NCBI GenBank assembly: GCA_030272815.1
Contig: JAJSZT010000005.1
Location: forward strand, 1 to 64,000
Origin: Deltaproteobacteria bacterium
Lineage (GTDB): Bacteria; Desulfobacterota; Desulfobacteria; Desulfobacterales; ETH-SRB1
Length of the DNA stretch: 64,000 bases
Reading direction: 5' to 3'
This document shows positions 32,980-41,775 of the stretch, one piece after another. Numbering within the stretch: position 1 is the stretch's first letter; each line of letters begins with the position of its first letter. The position numbers and the translations under genes are program-made. The notes below the pieces were generated by a model, which ran no database searches, was not told the origin of the DNA, and was given only the letters and a program-made list of their open reading frames with translations.

Positions 32980-33857
32980 AGTATTTTTGTATCGTATTTA
33001 AGCATTTCCATTAAATATTTACCGTAATTGTTTTTTAGCAGAGGCTGAGCAAGTTTTTCCACCTGGTTTGCATCTATATAGCCCTTTCTGTAAGCTATTT
33101 CTTCAACACATGCCACCTTGAGTCCCTGCCGGTTTTCGATCGCTTCAATAAAGTTGGATGCCTGCATAAGCGTTTCATGAGTTCCGGTGTCGAGCCATGC
33201 TATTCCCCTTCCAAGCCTTTCAACGTGAAGCTTTCCCATTTTAAGATAAGCCATGTTTACGTCCGTAATTTCCAGCTCGCCCCTTGCTGAAGGCTTAAGG
33301 CCGGCGGCGATATCAAGGACCTGGTTGTCATAAAAATACAGCCCGGTGACCGCATAGTTTGATTTCGGCTTATCAGGTTTTTCTTCTATGTTGACAGCCT
33401 TGCCGGAACTGTCAAAGTCTACTACTCCGTACCTTTGCGGATCTTTTACCCAGTATCCGAAGACGGTTGCGCCGCTATTTTTGTTTTCAGTTTTTGTTAG
33501 CTGTGTGGAAAGACCATGACCGTAAAATACGTTGTCGCCAAGCACCATGCATATATCGCCGTTTCCTACAAATTTGCGGCCGATGATAAATGCCTGTGCA
33601 AGTCCTTCAGGACGTGGTTGTTCAGCATAGGAAAAAGATAAACCCCACTGGGAACCGTCACCTAAAAGTTTTTTGAAAAGAGGAATGTCCTGATGGGTTG
33701 ATATGACCAGTATATCCCTTATTTCGGCAAGCATGAGAACAGATAGGGGATAGTAGATCATGGGTTTATCATAAAGAGGCAGGAGCTGCTTGCTTACAAC
33801 TCTGGTAATCGGATAGAGCCTCGTGCCTGAGCCTCCGGCAAGTATTATTCCTTTCAT
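32976..33857 (-). CDS. rfbA: Glucose-1-phosphate thymidylyltransferase
   Basis: 293 residues from ATG 33857 ([20 protein letters not shown]); the in-frame extension from 33944 is not family-like. It makes dTDP-glucose, the first step to dTDP-rhamnose. The nucleotide-binding GGSGTRLYP, the [19 protein letters not shown] block, [11 protein letters not shown] and [19 protein letters not shown] are intact. The second enzyme, rfbB, is not in this window and must lie elsewhere. Confidence 0.95.
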   Translation of the reverse strand: MKGIILAGGSGTRLYPITRVVSKQLLPLYDKPMIYYPLSVLMLAEIRDILVISTHQDIPLFKKLLGDGSQWGLSFSYAEQPRPEGLAQAFIIGRKFVGNGDICMVLGDNVFYGHGLSTQLTKTENKNSGATVFGYWVKDPQRYGVVDFDSSGKAVNIEEKPDKPKSNYAVTGLYFYDNQVLDIAAGLKPSARGELEITDVNMAYLKMGKLHVERLGRGIAWLDTGTHETLMQASNFIEAIENRQGLKVACVEEIAYRKGYIDANQVEKLAQPLLKNNYGKYLMEMLKYDTKIL

Positions 33858-33903
33858 AAAGATGTATCCTTTTTTGTAACCGTTAACTGTAAACCGTGAA
33901 CCA

Positions 33904-34059
33904 TTACTCGCACATTTTATCCATCCAGCGGTCAATCTGGTCACGATACTCGTCGGTTCTGGTTTCCATTTTGCAAGACTTGCAAATTACTTTAGCATCG
34001 CATCAGCGGCCGAAGATTTCAGCATGTCCGCCGCAGAATATGCATACGAGTTTGAGCAT
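33904..34059 (-). other. Small Cys-rich ORF with in-frame UGA (possible selenoprotein or nonsense mutant)
   Basis: From ATG 34059: MLKLVCIFCGGHAEIFGR, then TGA (34005-34003), then [19 protein letters not shown] and a helix to TAA at 33904. The same frame is kept on both sides for 51 sense or recoded codons. CxxC pairs before and after suggest a zinc ribbon. About 19 nt after the UGA is a perfect 7-bp stem TTTGCAA-GTC-TTGCAAA with GU in its loop, similar in place to bacterial SECIS hairpins. A simple CGA-to-TGA mutation is an equally good explanation. Confidence 0.4.
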
Positions 34060-34100
34060 TTAGCAAAACCTTTATATTTTTACTTTTGTGACAACATAAA

Positions 34101-35318
34101 TCAAGAATTAAATTTGGATAGCCTATCCACCTTCGGCAGCATCAGAATAAAGGGAATGCCCAGCAGAGCCAGTGCGGCGCTGAACAGATAAGTGGCGTGC
34201 AGCCCAACGAGGTCAGCGATCAAACCCACTATGACAACAATTGCCGATCTGGCCATGAAAGAAATCATCATGAAAAACCCGTTTGCAGCAGAAGGACTGT
34301 TCCTGGCATGCTCCTGGACGAGAGCCAGCATGACCGGCGTTGTTGAAAGGATGGTGAATCCTGAAAAAAGCAGCGCAAGATAACGTAACCACCCGTCGCT
34401 CCAGACAAACAGCAGTAAGCTGAGCGGGGCGCTTAGCAAGGCAGCGAGTAGAATCTGACGTCGACCGAAACGGTCACTAAAATGACCCGCAGCAAGAATC
34501 CCTACTACGCCGGCGCCTTCGAACATTGTAAGACTGGCGCCTGCAAGCCAGAGATTCCCGGTTTCTATTTTAATGAATGTGGGCAGAAAAAAGGTCATTG
34601 ATGCATGCATGAACCCTCTGGCAACCAGTATCGCAGTGAGCGGCAGCAAAATAAAGCGCATTTCATGCCAGGTCTCCATGACCGATACATGGCGGTGCTT
34701 ATCCACATTTACAGGCATATCTCGAAATTTAAAGTATAGCCAGCATGATGCTATCAAACCAAAAATCATTATTGGATAGAATCCTTCAAGACCCATCAGA
34801 GAGACCGCTCCCACGGCTACCAGCGGACCTACGGTTCTTGCCATCTCGCCGCCTGTCATGTAGAAACTCATTCCCAGCCCTTTTTTTGTGCCGGAAAGGC
34901 GTGAGATCATAACCGGTGATGGTACATGGAAAACAGCAACGCTTATACCTGTGATAAACAGAAGGATCAGCAGGACCCCGTAACTTGGGGCGATGCCTAT
35001 AAGGCTCATCGGAACAGCCGTCATCGCAGGTGCAAGTATAATAAAGTAACGGACGCTTATACGGTCGGCTAAAGTTCCAATATAGGGATTCAGAAGCGAT
35101 GGAATTTGAGCCGCCGAAGCAAGGAGGCCTGCTTGTGAAAGAGACATGGAAAACTTTTCAATAAAAAGAGGCAGCAGGGGAGCAAGAAAACTGGAATAAA
35201 TGTCATGGATGAAGTGGCAGATGGAAAGAGCCAGAATCTTTCCGGTCTGAAATCCGCTGGATGAAGGTGGTAAATTTGTTTCAAATTCTTTTTTATTATT
35301 ATCTGTATTCACAATCAA
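34101..35318 (-). CDS. MFS transporter, fosmidomycin-resistance (Fsr)-like
   Basis: 405 residues with 12 transmembrane segments. The start of TM1, SICHFIHDIYSSFLAPLLPL, and SQAGLLASAAQIPSLLNPYI are hallmarks of the Fsr group of the major facilitator superfamily. Fsr exports fosmidomycin; natural substrates of homologues are mostly unknown. The family link to Dxr/isoprenoid-targeting antibiotics is notable given dxs 3 kb away, though adjacency alone proves nothing. It stands alone, with palindromic DNA upstream. Confidence 0.85.
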   Translation of the reverse strand: MIVNTDNNKKEFETNLPPSSSGFQTGKILALSICHFIHDIYSSFLAPLLPLFIEKFSMSLSQAGLLASAAQIPSLLNPYIGTLADRISVRYFIILAPAMTAVPMSLIGIAPSYGVLLILLFITGISVAVFHVPSPVMISRLSGTKKGLGMSFYMTGGEMARTVGPLVAVGAVSLMGLEGFYPIMIFGLIASCWLYFKFRDMPVNVDKHRHVSVMETWHEMRFILLPLTAILVARGFMHASMTFFLPTFIKIETGNLWLAGASLTMFEGAGVVGILAAGHFSDRFGRRQILLAALLSAPLSLLLFVWSDGWLRYLALLFSGFTILSTTPVMLALVQEHARNSPSAANGFFMMISFMARSAIVVIVGLIADLVGLHATYLFSAALALLGIPFILMLPKVDRLSKFNS

Positions 35319-35447
35319 GCGTGCACCCTTCTGAAAAAAAAGTAGTCTTCAGCAGAAGCAGAGTAACAGAACGACATAGGAGGCTGTAATATTATTATAG
35401 GGCAGGGGGGTTGTAACCGTTCACGGGTTCAGCGTTCACTGAAAATT

Positions 35448-35522
35448 GGTAACTACTCAGATGGATAGGCTGAAGTCCGAAGGCTGTCAGGAAGCTTCCA
35501 CCTTCAGCCTTCAGCCTATCTA
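35448..35522. repeat. AGGCTGAAG palindrome with TAACTACTCAG edge
   Basis: GGTAACTACTCAG opens the element, then GATAGGCTGAAGTCCGAAGG pairs with CCTTCAGCCTTCAGCCTATC. Same family as 4630, 43719, 50062 and 50322. Confidence 0.65.
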
Positions 35523-35532
35523 CTTTCATATA

Positions 35533-37605
35533 TTATTCCTTGTTTTTAGTTATCTCTTCTATAATTTTCTGCGATATCTGAGCAGGGACTTCGTCATAAT
35601 GTGATAATTCCATTGAAAATGTTCCACGACCGCCTGTCATAGAATTAAGATCCGGCGCATAGGTTAAAAATTCAGCCATAGGCACGTGGGCATTTATGAC
35701 CTGATTTTTGCCTTTGGTATCCATTCCCAGCACCCTTCCTCGCCTGCTGTTCAGATCACCCATAATATCTCCCATAAATTCATCGGGTGTAATTATTGAA
35801 ACCTTCATTACAGGCTCCAGAAGAACCGGCTTTGCTTCTTCGGCAGCCTTTTTAAAAGCAAGAGAACCTGCGATCTTAAAAGCCATTTCAGAAGAATCTA
35901 CCGCATGATATGATCCATCATCAAGCGTAACCTTGAAATCAACACATGGGAACCCCGCAAGAACTCCCTTCTGACAGACTTCCAGTATTCCCTTTTCCAC
36001 AGCAGGGATGTAAGTTTTAGGTATCGCGCCACCAACAATAGCATCCACAAATTCAAATCCCTTGCTTCGCTCTAAAGGTTCCACCTGAATCCAGCAGTCG
36101 CCGTACTGACCATGGCCGCCTGACTGTTTTTTGTGTTTTCCCTGAACACGCACCTTTTTTTTGATTGTCTCTTTATAGGGAACTTTCGGAATATTTAAGA
36201 GGACTTCAACATTAAACTTTCTTTTAAGCTTTTCAATAGTAGCCTCAATATGGACCTGGCCTCTTCCGGATAAGAGAATTTCCTTTGTTTCAGAATTTCT
36301 AGTAAGTTTTAAAGCCGTGTCTTCCTCTAACAACTTTGAAAGAGAAATAAAAACTTTATCTTCATCTCCTTTTGCCTTGGATTCAAGAGAAAACGAAATA
36401 AGTGTTGGAAGTGGTTCCACACATTTGAATTTTACTTTATTACTTTCACTGCAAAGCGTATCACCAGTAGTGGTATCTTTAAGTTTGGCTACAGCAACAA
36501 TGGCTCCCGGACCTGCTTCGTTAATTGGTTTCTGTTCTTTGCCTGTAACCATTAAAAGCTGGTTGAATCTTTCTTTTGAGTCTTTGTTTGAATTATAGAA
36601 AGTGCCGTCTGATCCTAGCGAACCTGAAACAATTCTGAATATTGAAAGACGGCCGGCATATGGATCCGCCACAGTTTTAAATACAAATGCGGAAAAAGGC
36701 GCATCAGGATCAGGATGACATTCGATTTCGTTTTCGCCCGACGGATCAGTACCGATTATGGGACCCCTGTCAAGAGGCGAAGGCATACAATTGACAATAA
36801 AATCTGAAACAAGATTTATTCCTATATTTTTTGTTGCAGAACCGCAAATGACCGGTGCAAATGCTCTTGATAATATTCCCTTTCTTAAAGCAGCTTCAAT
36901 ATCATCATCGGATAATGTTTCGCCCTCAAGATACCTTTCGAGAAGTTCATCATCAGCCTCGGCAATATTTTCGACAAGTGCTTCGCGTTCACTCTCTATC
37001 AACTCCTGCATATCTGATGGTATATCAACCTGTTTTGACTTACCTTCAGTATCATATATATAAGCTTTCATGCCGACAAGGTCGACAACTCCTTTAAATT
37101 CGGATTCAGCACCTATTGGAAGTTGAAGAATAATCGGCTTTGGTTCAAAAGTATCTACAGCATCTTTAAAAGTGCGAAAAAAATCCGACCGTTCCCTGTC
37201 CAGTTTATTTATGAAAATAACACAAGGCAGATCTAATTCACCAGCAAAATCCCATGCCATCTCGGTCTGAACTTTCAGACCATCAACGGCATCTATAACA
37301 ACAACAACCCCATCAGCCGCCTGCATACTGTTTCTAGTATCTGAAAAAAAGTTCTGATCACCTGGGGTATCAATTATACTTACTATCTGTTTTTTACAGT
37401 TGTATTGATGAAATCCAGTGCTTAAACTCATTGTTCGTTTAAGCTCTTCCGGCTCAAAGTCCATTACAGTATTGCCGTCTTCAACACGTCCCAGTCGTTT
37501 GATAACTCCAGCATTATATAGCATGACTTCCGCCAGAGAAGTTTTCCCTGCGCCTCCATGTGCAACAAGAGCAATATTTCTTAATTGTTTAACCATTTCA
37601 CTCAC
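35533..37605 (-). CDS. Elongation factor G-like GTPase (EF-G paralogue)
   Basis: 690 residues. G1 AHGGAGKTSLAE, G3 DTPGDQNF and G4 NKLD are present. It has all EF-G domains (G, II, III, IV, V), with domain IV at about 470-595 (GGHGQYGDCWIQVEP, IVGGAIPKTYIPAVEKGI) and domain V ending MTGGRGTFSMELSHYDEVP. It belongs to the EF-G2/FusA-like branch that often stands outside the str operon; no rpsL, rpsG or tuf is near. Such paralogues can act in translocation only, in ribosome recycling, or in tetracycline-like protection; which one cannot be decided here. Start may be residue 1 or 4. Confidence 0.9.
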   Translation of the reverse strand: MSEMVKQLRNIALVAHGGAGKTSLAEVMLYNAGVIKRLGRVEDGNTVMDFEPEELKRTMSLSTGFHQYNCKKQIVSIIDTPGDQNFFSDTRNSMQAADGVVVVIDAVDGLKVQTEMAWDFAGELDLPCVIFINKLDRERSDFFRTFKDAVDTFEPKPIILQLPIGAESEFKGVVDLVGMKAYIYDTEGKSKQVDIPSDMQELIESEREALVENIAEADDELLERYLEGETLSDDDIEAALRKGILSRAFAPVICGSATKNIGINLVSDFIVNCMPSPLDRGPIIGTDPSGENEIECHPDPDAPFSAFVFKTVADPYAGRLSIFRIVSGSLGSDGTFYNSNKDSKERFNQLLMVTGKEQKPINEAGPGAIVAVAKLKDTTTGDTLCSESNKVKFKCVEPLPTLISFSLESKAKGDEDKVFISLSKLLEEDTALKLTRNSETKEILLSGRGQVHIEATIEKLKRKFNVEVLLNIPKVPYKETIKKKVRVQGKHKKQSGGHGQYGDCWIQVEPLERSKGFEFVDAIVGGAIPKTYIPAVEKGILEVCQKGVLAGFPCVDFKVTLDDGSYHAVDSSEMAFKIAGSLAFKKAAEEAKPVLLEPVMKVSIITPDEFMGDIMGDLNSRRGRVLGMDTKGKNQVINAHVPMAEFLTYAPDLNSMTGGRGTFSMELSHYDEVPAQISQKIIEEITKNKE

Positions 37606-37710
37606 TTAAAACTCCTCTCTGATAGAATTATTTGAACCAAACAAAAAATATCTTTTATATGCTTAACTATAATAAATCAAGATTAAAAAGCAGGGGTCGC
37701 GGTTCGGGTG

Positions 37711-38523
37711 TCAGGGATCCCTGATCCCTGTAGTTAGAGAAATAAAAAACTCCTTGTTTCCTTTAGGACCAAGTATTGGAGAAGGAATGACTGACTCGCA
37801 TTTCAGACCCGTTTTAGTAAAAAAATCCGAGAGATCCTTTATAACCTCATTATGAAGATTAGAATCGCGCACCACACCGCCTTTTCCAACCTTGCCTTTA
37901 CCAACTTCAAACTGGGGCTTTATCAGCGCAATAATTCTGGAATCTTGTTTTAAAAACTTAATTACTGAAGGTACAACAATTTTGAGGGAAATAAAGGAAA
38001 CGTCTATAGTAACGAGATCCACGAGTTGGGGCAGGGTATCAGCAGACATATTCCGAATATTTGTGCGTTCTATGACAACAACCCTTGAATCCTGCCTCAG
38101 CTTCCAGTCTATCTGCCCATATCCGACATCTACAGCAAAAACGCAAGCCGCGCCATGCTGCAGCAAACAGTCTGTAAACCCTCCGGTAGATGCGCCCACA
38201 TCAAGACATACAAAACCATCAACTTTTACTTTAAAACATTTCAGTGCTTCTTCAAGCTTTAGACCACCCCTGCCTACATATGGAATATCTGTTGCTTTCA
38301 GAATAATATTATCATCTTTAGATACCAGCACGCCGGGCTTATCTATTCGCTGGTCATTTACAATAACCTTGCCTGCCATTATCAGAGCACGACCACGTTG
38401 ACGACTTGATACTAATCCCTTCTCAATAAGCAGCACATCAAGCCTTGCCTTCTTTGAAACCTTTGCAAAACCAACTCTTTTGACCAATTTTTTGAACCCT
38501 GAACCAATATGAACATCGAACAT
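37711..38523 (-). CDS. tlyA: TlyA family rRNA methyltransferase/hemolysin
   Basis: 270 residues. An S4 RNA-binding domain (about 26-90: ARLDVLLIEKGLVSSRQRGR, AGKVIVNDQRIDKPG) precedes a Rossmann methyltransferase (LDVGASTGGFTDCLLQHGAA, VDVGYGQIDWKLRQD). TlyA 2'-O-methylates rRNA in mycobacteria; older annotation calls it hemolysin. The first 25 residues are atypical, and a start at a later codon is possible. It ends a run of minus-strand genes with dxs. Confidence 0.9.
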   Translation of the reverse strand: MFDVHIGSGFKKLVKRVGFAKVSKKARLDVLLIEKGLVSSRQRGRALIMAGKVIVNDQRIDKPGVLVSKDDNIILKATDIPYVGRGGLKLEEALKCFKVKVDGFVCLDVGASTGGFTDCLLQHGAACVFAVDVGYGQIDWKLRQDSRVVVIERTNIRNMSADTLPQLVDLVTIDVSFISLKIVVPSVIKFLKQDSRIIALIKPQFEVGKGKVGKGGVVRDSNLHNEVIKDLSDFFTKTGLKCESVIPSPILGPKGNKEFFISLTTGIRDP

Positions 38524-38579
38524 CGAACGTCCAACGTCGAATTTTGAATAAGGTATTCTCCCAATTTATAAATCAGCCT

Positions 38580-40460
38580 TCAGCCTATATCCATAAGTTC
38601 CCTGGCGGTATTTACTATGGAGGGTGCATCTATGTTATATTTAGATCTGAGAAGCCCTTGTGGTCCGTGCTCAACAAAAATATCAGGTATGCCTATACGT
38701 TTAAGGTGAAATGAAGTTATTCCTTCATCATTCAGGCATTCAAGGACTGCGCTCCCGAATCCGCCCTGTCGCACATTTTCTTCAATAGTTATTATTCTCG
38801 GTATTTTTTTTGCCAGAGAAGTTATCAATTCACTATCAAGAGGCTTTACAAAACGACAGTTTACAACAGTAGCTGATATATTATGTTCTTCAGCTAACTT
38901 TGAATGCGCAGAAAGAGCTTCGCAAACAGGTCTGCCTATAGCCAGTATGAGTATGTCTTTGCCTTCTTTAAGGACTTCTCCCTTACCAATCGGCAAAGGA
39001 ACAATGTCCTCTGAAATATTTACACCTGTCCCTCTTCCACGCGGATAACGAAAGGCAATTGGTCCATTATGGCCAAGAGAAGTTAGAAGCATTCGACGCA
39101 ATTCATTTTCATCCCTTGGGGCCATCACTACCATATTAGGAAGGCTTCTGAGATAAGATAAATCGAATAAACCATTATGCGTAGCTCCATCATCGCCGAC
39201 AATACCTCCTCTATCAACCGCAAAAATTACCGGAAGCGCTTCTATGCATACATCATGCAATATCTGGTCATATGCTCGTTGCAAAAAAGTAGAATATATT
39301 GCCACTACAGGTTTAAATCCCTCTGTAGCTAAACCTGCAGCAAAAGTAACACCATGCTGTTCAGCAATTCCCACATCAAAAAACCTTTCCGGATATGTCT
39401 CTGCAAATTTAGTCAGTCCGGTTCCTTCAGGCATAGCCGCAGTTACAGCAACAATTTTATTATCTTTTTCGGCCAGTTCCACCATGGCATTACCAAATAC
39501 TTCTGTATAGGCAGGAATATGGCCTTTTTCCTTAATACAATTGCCCGTCTTAACCTCGAAACTTCCAACACCATGAAAATAGACTGGATTTTTTTCAGCA
39601 GGAAGGTATCCTTTACCCTTTTTTGTAGTAACATGAAGGAGCACAGGCTCATGAAGGTGTTTGACATTATTGAGTATATCTATAAGGTGATTAAGCTTGT
39701 GACCATTTATGGGGCCAAAATATTCAAAGTTGAATGCTTCAAACAGTATTCCAGGAGTTATCAAATTCTTTAAAGATTCCTCTGAACGCTTTGCAAACTG
39801 ATATACATCGCCACCGATTTTGGGTAATGATTTAAGAAAATCGCCTAGCTCTTTTTTAAAATTCTGCAAATATTTTGCAGAAAATGTTCTGCTTAATAGA
39901 GATGATAACGCACCAACATTCCGGGAAATTGACATATCATTGTCATTAAAAATAACAATAAGATCCTTATGTATGTCTCCAGCCTGGTTAAGTCCTTCAA
40001 AGGCAAGCCCTGCAGTCATGGAACCATCGCCTATAACTGCTACAACTTTTGATTTATCCTTTTTTAAACGTTTGGCGCACGCCATACCAAGGCTTGCAGA
40101 TATTGATGTGCTGCTGTGTCCAGTTGAAAATGCATCATAAGGGCTTTCACTCATGCGTGTAAACCCGCATATTCCCTGGTATTGTCTGAGTGTATGGAAC
40201 TGTTCTCTGCGTCCTGTAACAAGCTTGTGGGCATAAGCCTGGTGACCTACGTCCCAGATTATCTTATCAGCAGGAGCATCAAAAACATAATGGATTGCAA
40301 TAGCAAGCTCAACAGCACCAAGGCTTGACGCCAGGTGCCCGCCATTTTTAGACACAACATCAACTATAACATTGCGTATTTCCGCAGCAAGAGCTGGAAG
40401 ATCAGACCGTGAAAGAGTCTTTAAGTCTGAAGGAGAATTAATTTTTTCTAATAAACTCAA
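38580..40460 (-). CDS. dxs: 1-deoxy-D-xylulose-5-phosphate synthase
   Basis: 626-residue thiamine-diphosphate enzyme that condenses pyruvate and glyceraldehyde-3-phosphate, the first step of the MEP pathway. GHQAYAHKLVTGR, the ThDP-binding GDGSMTAGLAFEGLNQAG through NDNDMSIS, the catalytic glutamate in GIAEQHGVTFAAGLA, and DRGGIVGDDGATHNG are all intact. It follows ispA with a 168-bp gap on the same strand. The pair supplies isoprenoid precursors, and the flanking genes match the common xseA-xseB-ispA-dxs-tlyA order. Confidence 0.96.
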   Translation of the reverse strand: MSLLEKINSPSDLKTLSRSDLPALAAEIRNVIVDVVSKNGGHLASSLGAVELAIAIHYVFDAPADKIIWDVGHQAYAHKLVTGRREQFHTLRQYQGICGFTRMSESPYDAFSTGHSSTSISASLGMACAKRLKKDKSKVVAVIGDGSMTAGLAFEGLNQAGDIHKDLIVIFNDNDMSISRNVGALSSLLSRTFSAKYLQNFKKELGDFLKSLPKIGGDVYQFAKRSEESLKNLITPGILFEAFNFEYFGPINGHKLNHLIDILNNVKHLHEPVLLHVTTKKGKGYLPAEKNPVYFHGVGSFEVKTGNCIKEKGHIPAYTEVFGNAMVELAEKDNKIVAVTAAMPEGTGLTKFAETYPERFFDVGIAEQHGVTFAAGLATEGFKPVVAIYSTFLQRAYDQILHDVCIEALPVIFAVDRGGIVGDDGATHNGLFDLSYLRSLPNMVVMAPRDENELRRMLLTSLGHNGPIAFRYPRGRGTGVNISEDIVPLPIGKGEVLKEGKDILILAIGRPVCEALSAHSKLAEEHNISATVVNCRFVKPLDSELITSLAKKIPRIITIEENVRQGGFGSAVLECLNDEGITSFHLKRIGIPDIFVEHGPQGLLRSKYNIDAPSIVNTARELMDIG

Positions 40461-40628
40461 CTATAACACCTCCTTATTCTAAATTTATAATAGTTCACCA
40501 CGAATTTTCACGGAATTACACTGAATTATCAAAATATTCTGTAACTTCTCAAAAAGTTCAGGTAAAAATAAAAAAGGCGAGTCTTGTTTCAGTGACAGTC
40601 TGTGTTGTTCCGTGGTAAACTTTTACTT

Positions 40629-41552
40629 TTATTTCTTCCTTTCAATTATATAATATCCGATAGCCCGGAGCGAATCAGAATTATTATCAAAATCATCAAG
40701 AGCTTGCAAGGCATTACGTACAAGTTTTTTTGCAAATTCTTTGGATTTGTTTAATCCCATTATAGACGGGTATGTGGTTTTCCCCCGGGCATTATCAGTG
40801 CCTACAGCCTTTCCCATAACAGCAGGATCGCCTTCGACATTAAGAATGTCATCAGTAACCTGAAATGCAAGCCCTATATTCTTTGCATAAATTTCAAGCT
40901 GATCAATTTGCTTCGGACTTCCACCGCCTAACAGGGCACCGGAAAATATTGAAGCTTCAATAAGGGCTCCTGTTTTCAGGGAATGCATATCTTCAAGTTT
41001 TTCTAAAGAAAGCAAAGTGCCTTCTGATGCTATATCTCTCATCTGCCCCTCTATCATGCCGTTGTGCCCGGCAACAAATGAAATTTTATGTATAATTTTC
41101 AGCCGGTTTGATGAATTATTTTCATTAATTAAATTAATTGATGAAAGAATCCGGAAGGCCAAAGTAAGAAGTGCGTCACCTGCAAGAATAGCTGTAGCCT
41201 CGTCAAATGCTACGTGACACGTTGGCTTTCCTCTTCGCAGATCATCATTATCCATTGCGGGCAGATCATCATGGATTAGAGAATAAGTGTGGATCATTTC
41301 AAGAGCGCAAGCTGCGGGCAAAACATCATCTGCATTTCCTCCAACAGCCTCAGATGCAGCAATACACAGGATAGGCCTTACTCGCTTTCCACCGGCCATA
41401 AGAGAATAATGCATTGCTTGAACAATACGGCTGGAATTTGCGGTATTATTCAGAAGTTCATTTATAAAAGCATTAACCTTTTTACGCTTTAAAATAAGGT
41501 ATGAATTCAGATCAAAACTGGATGCTGGCTTTTTAATCATCTTTTGATTCAT
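40629..41552 (-). CDS. ispA: Farnesyl/geranyl diphosphate synthase
   Basis: 307-residue prenyl transferase. The first aspartate-rich motif is LIHDDLPAMDNDDLRRG (DDxxxxD type), the second is VTDDILNVEGDP, and GGKRVRP is at the N-terminus. It would build farnesyl or geranyl diphosphate from IPP and DMAPP, supplying undecaprenyl phosphate and quinones, which are used by the polysaccharide genes in this window. Its start overlaps the end of xseB by 20 bp; residue 5 (MIKKPASS) is an alternative start. Confidence 0.94.
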   Translation of the reverse strand: MNQKMIKKPASSFDLNSYLILKRKKVNAFINELLNNTANSSRIVQAMHYSLMAGGKRVRPILCIAASEAVGGNADDVLPAACALEMIHTYSLIHDDLPAMDNDDLRRGKPTCHVAFDEATAILAGDALLTLAFRILSSINLINENNSSNRLKIIHKISFVAGHNGMIEGQMRDIASEGTLLSLEKLEDMHSLKTGALIEASIFSGALLGGGSPKQIDQLEIYAKNIGLAFQVTDDILNVEGDPAVMGKAVGTDNARGKTTYPSIMGLNKSKEFAKKLVRNALQALDDFDNNSDSLRAIGYYIIERKK

Positions 41553-41775
41553 TCTCAGGCATGAAAGGTTCCTCAGCTATATTACCCTTATTATCATGCA
41601 ATAAAACACTAATCTTTTTTTCAGTTTCATCAAGTTTTTCAGAACAATATTTTGAAAGCTTAACGCCTTCTTCAAATTTTTTCATAGCTTTCTCAAGGGG
41701 CAGATTTCCGGATTCAAGCTCCTGAACTATCTGCTCAAGCTGTTTTAAAGATTTTTCAAAACTTATCTTAGCCAT
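41533..41775 (-). CDS. xseB: Exonuclease VII small subunit
   Basis: 80-residue helical protein, typical XseB length. FEKSLKQLEQIVQELESGNL and LEKAMKKFEEGVKLSKYCSE are family hallmarks. Several small chains wrap the XseA subunit to make the single-strand-specific exonuclease. It overlaps xseA by 8 bp and ispA by 20 bp, so the three are translationally linked. Confidence 0.94.
   Translation of the reverse strand: MAKISFEKSLKQLEQIVQELESGNLPLEKAMKKFEEGVKLSKYCSEKLDETEKKISVLLHDNKGNIAEEPFMPENESKDD

Noticed and set aside
33858-33944. N-terminal extension of RfbA
   Set aside because: Family start is MKGIILAGG; the upstream 29 residues are translated spacer.
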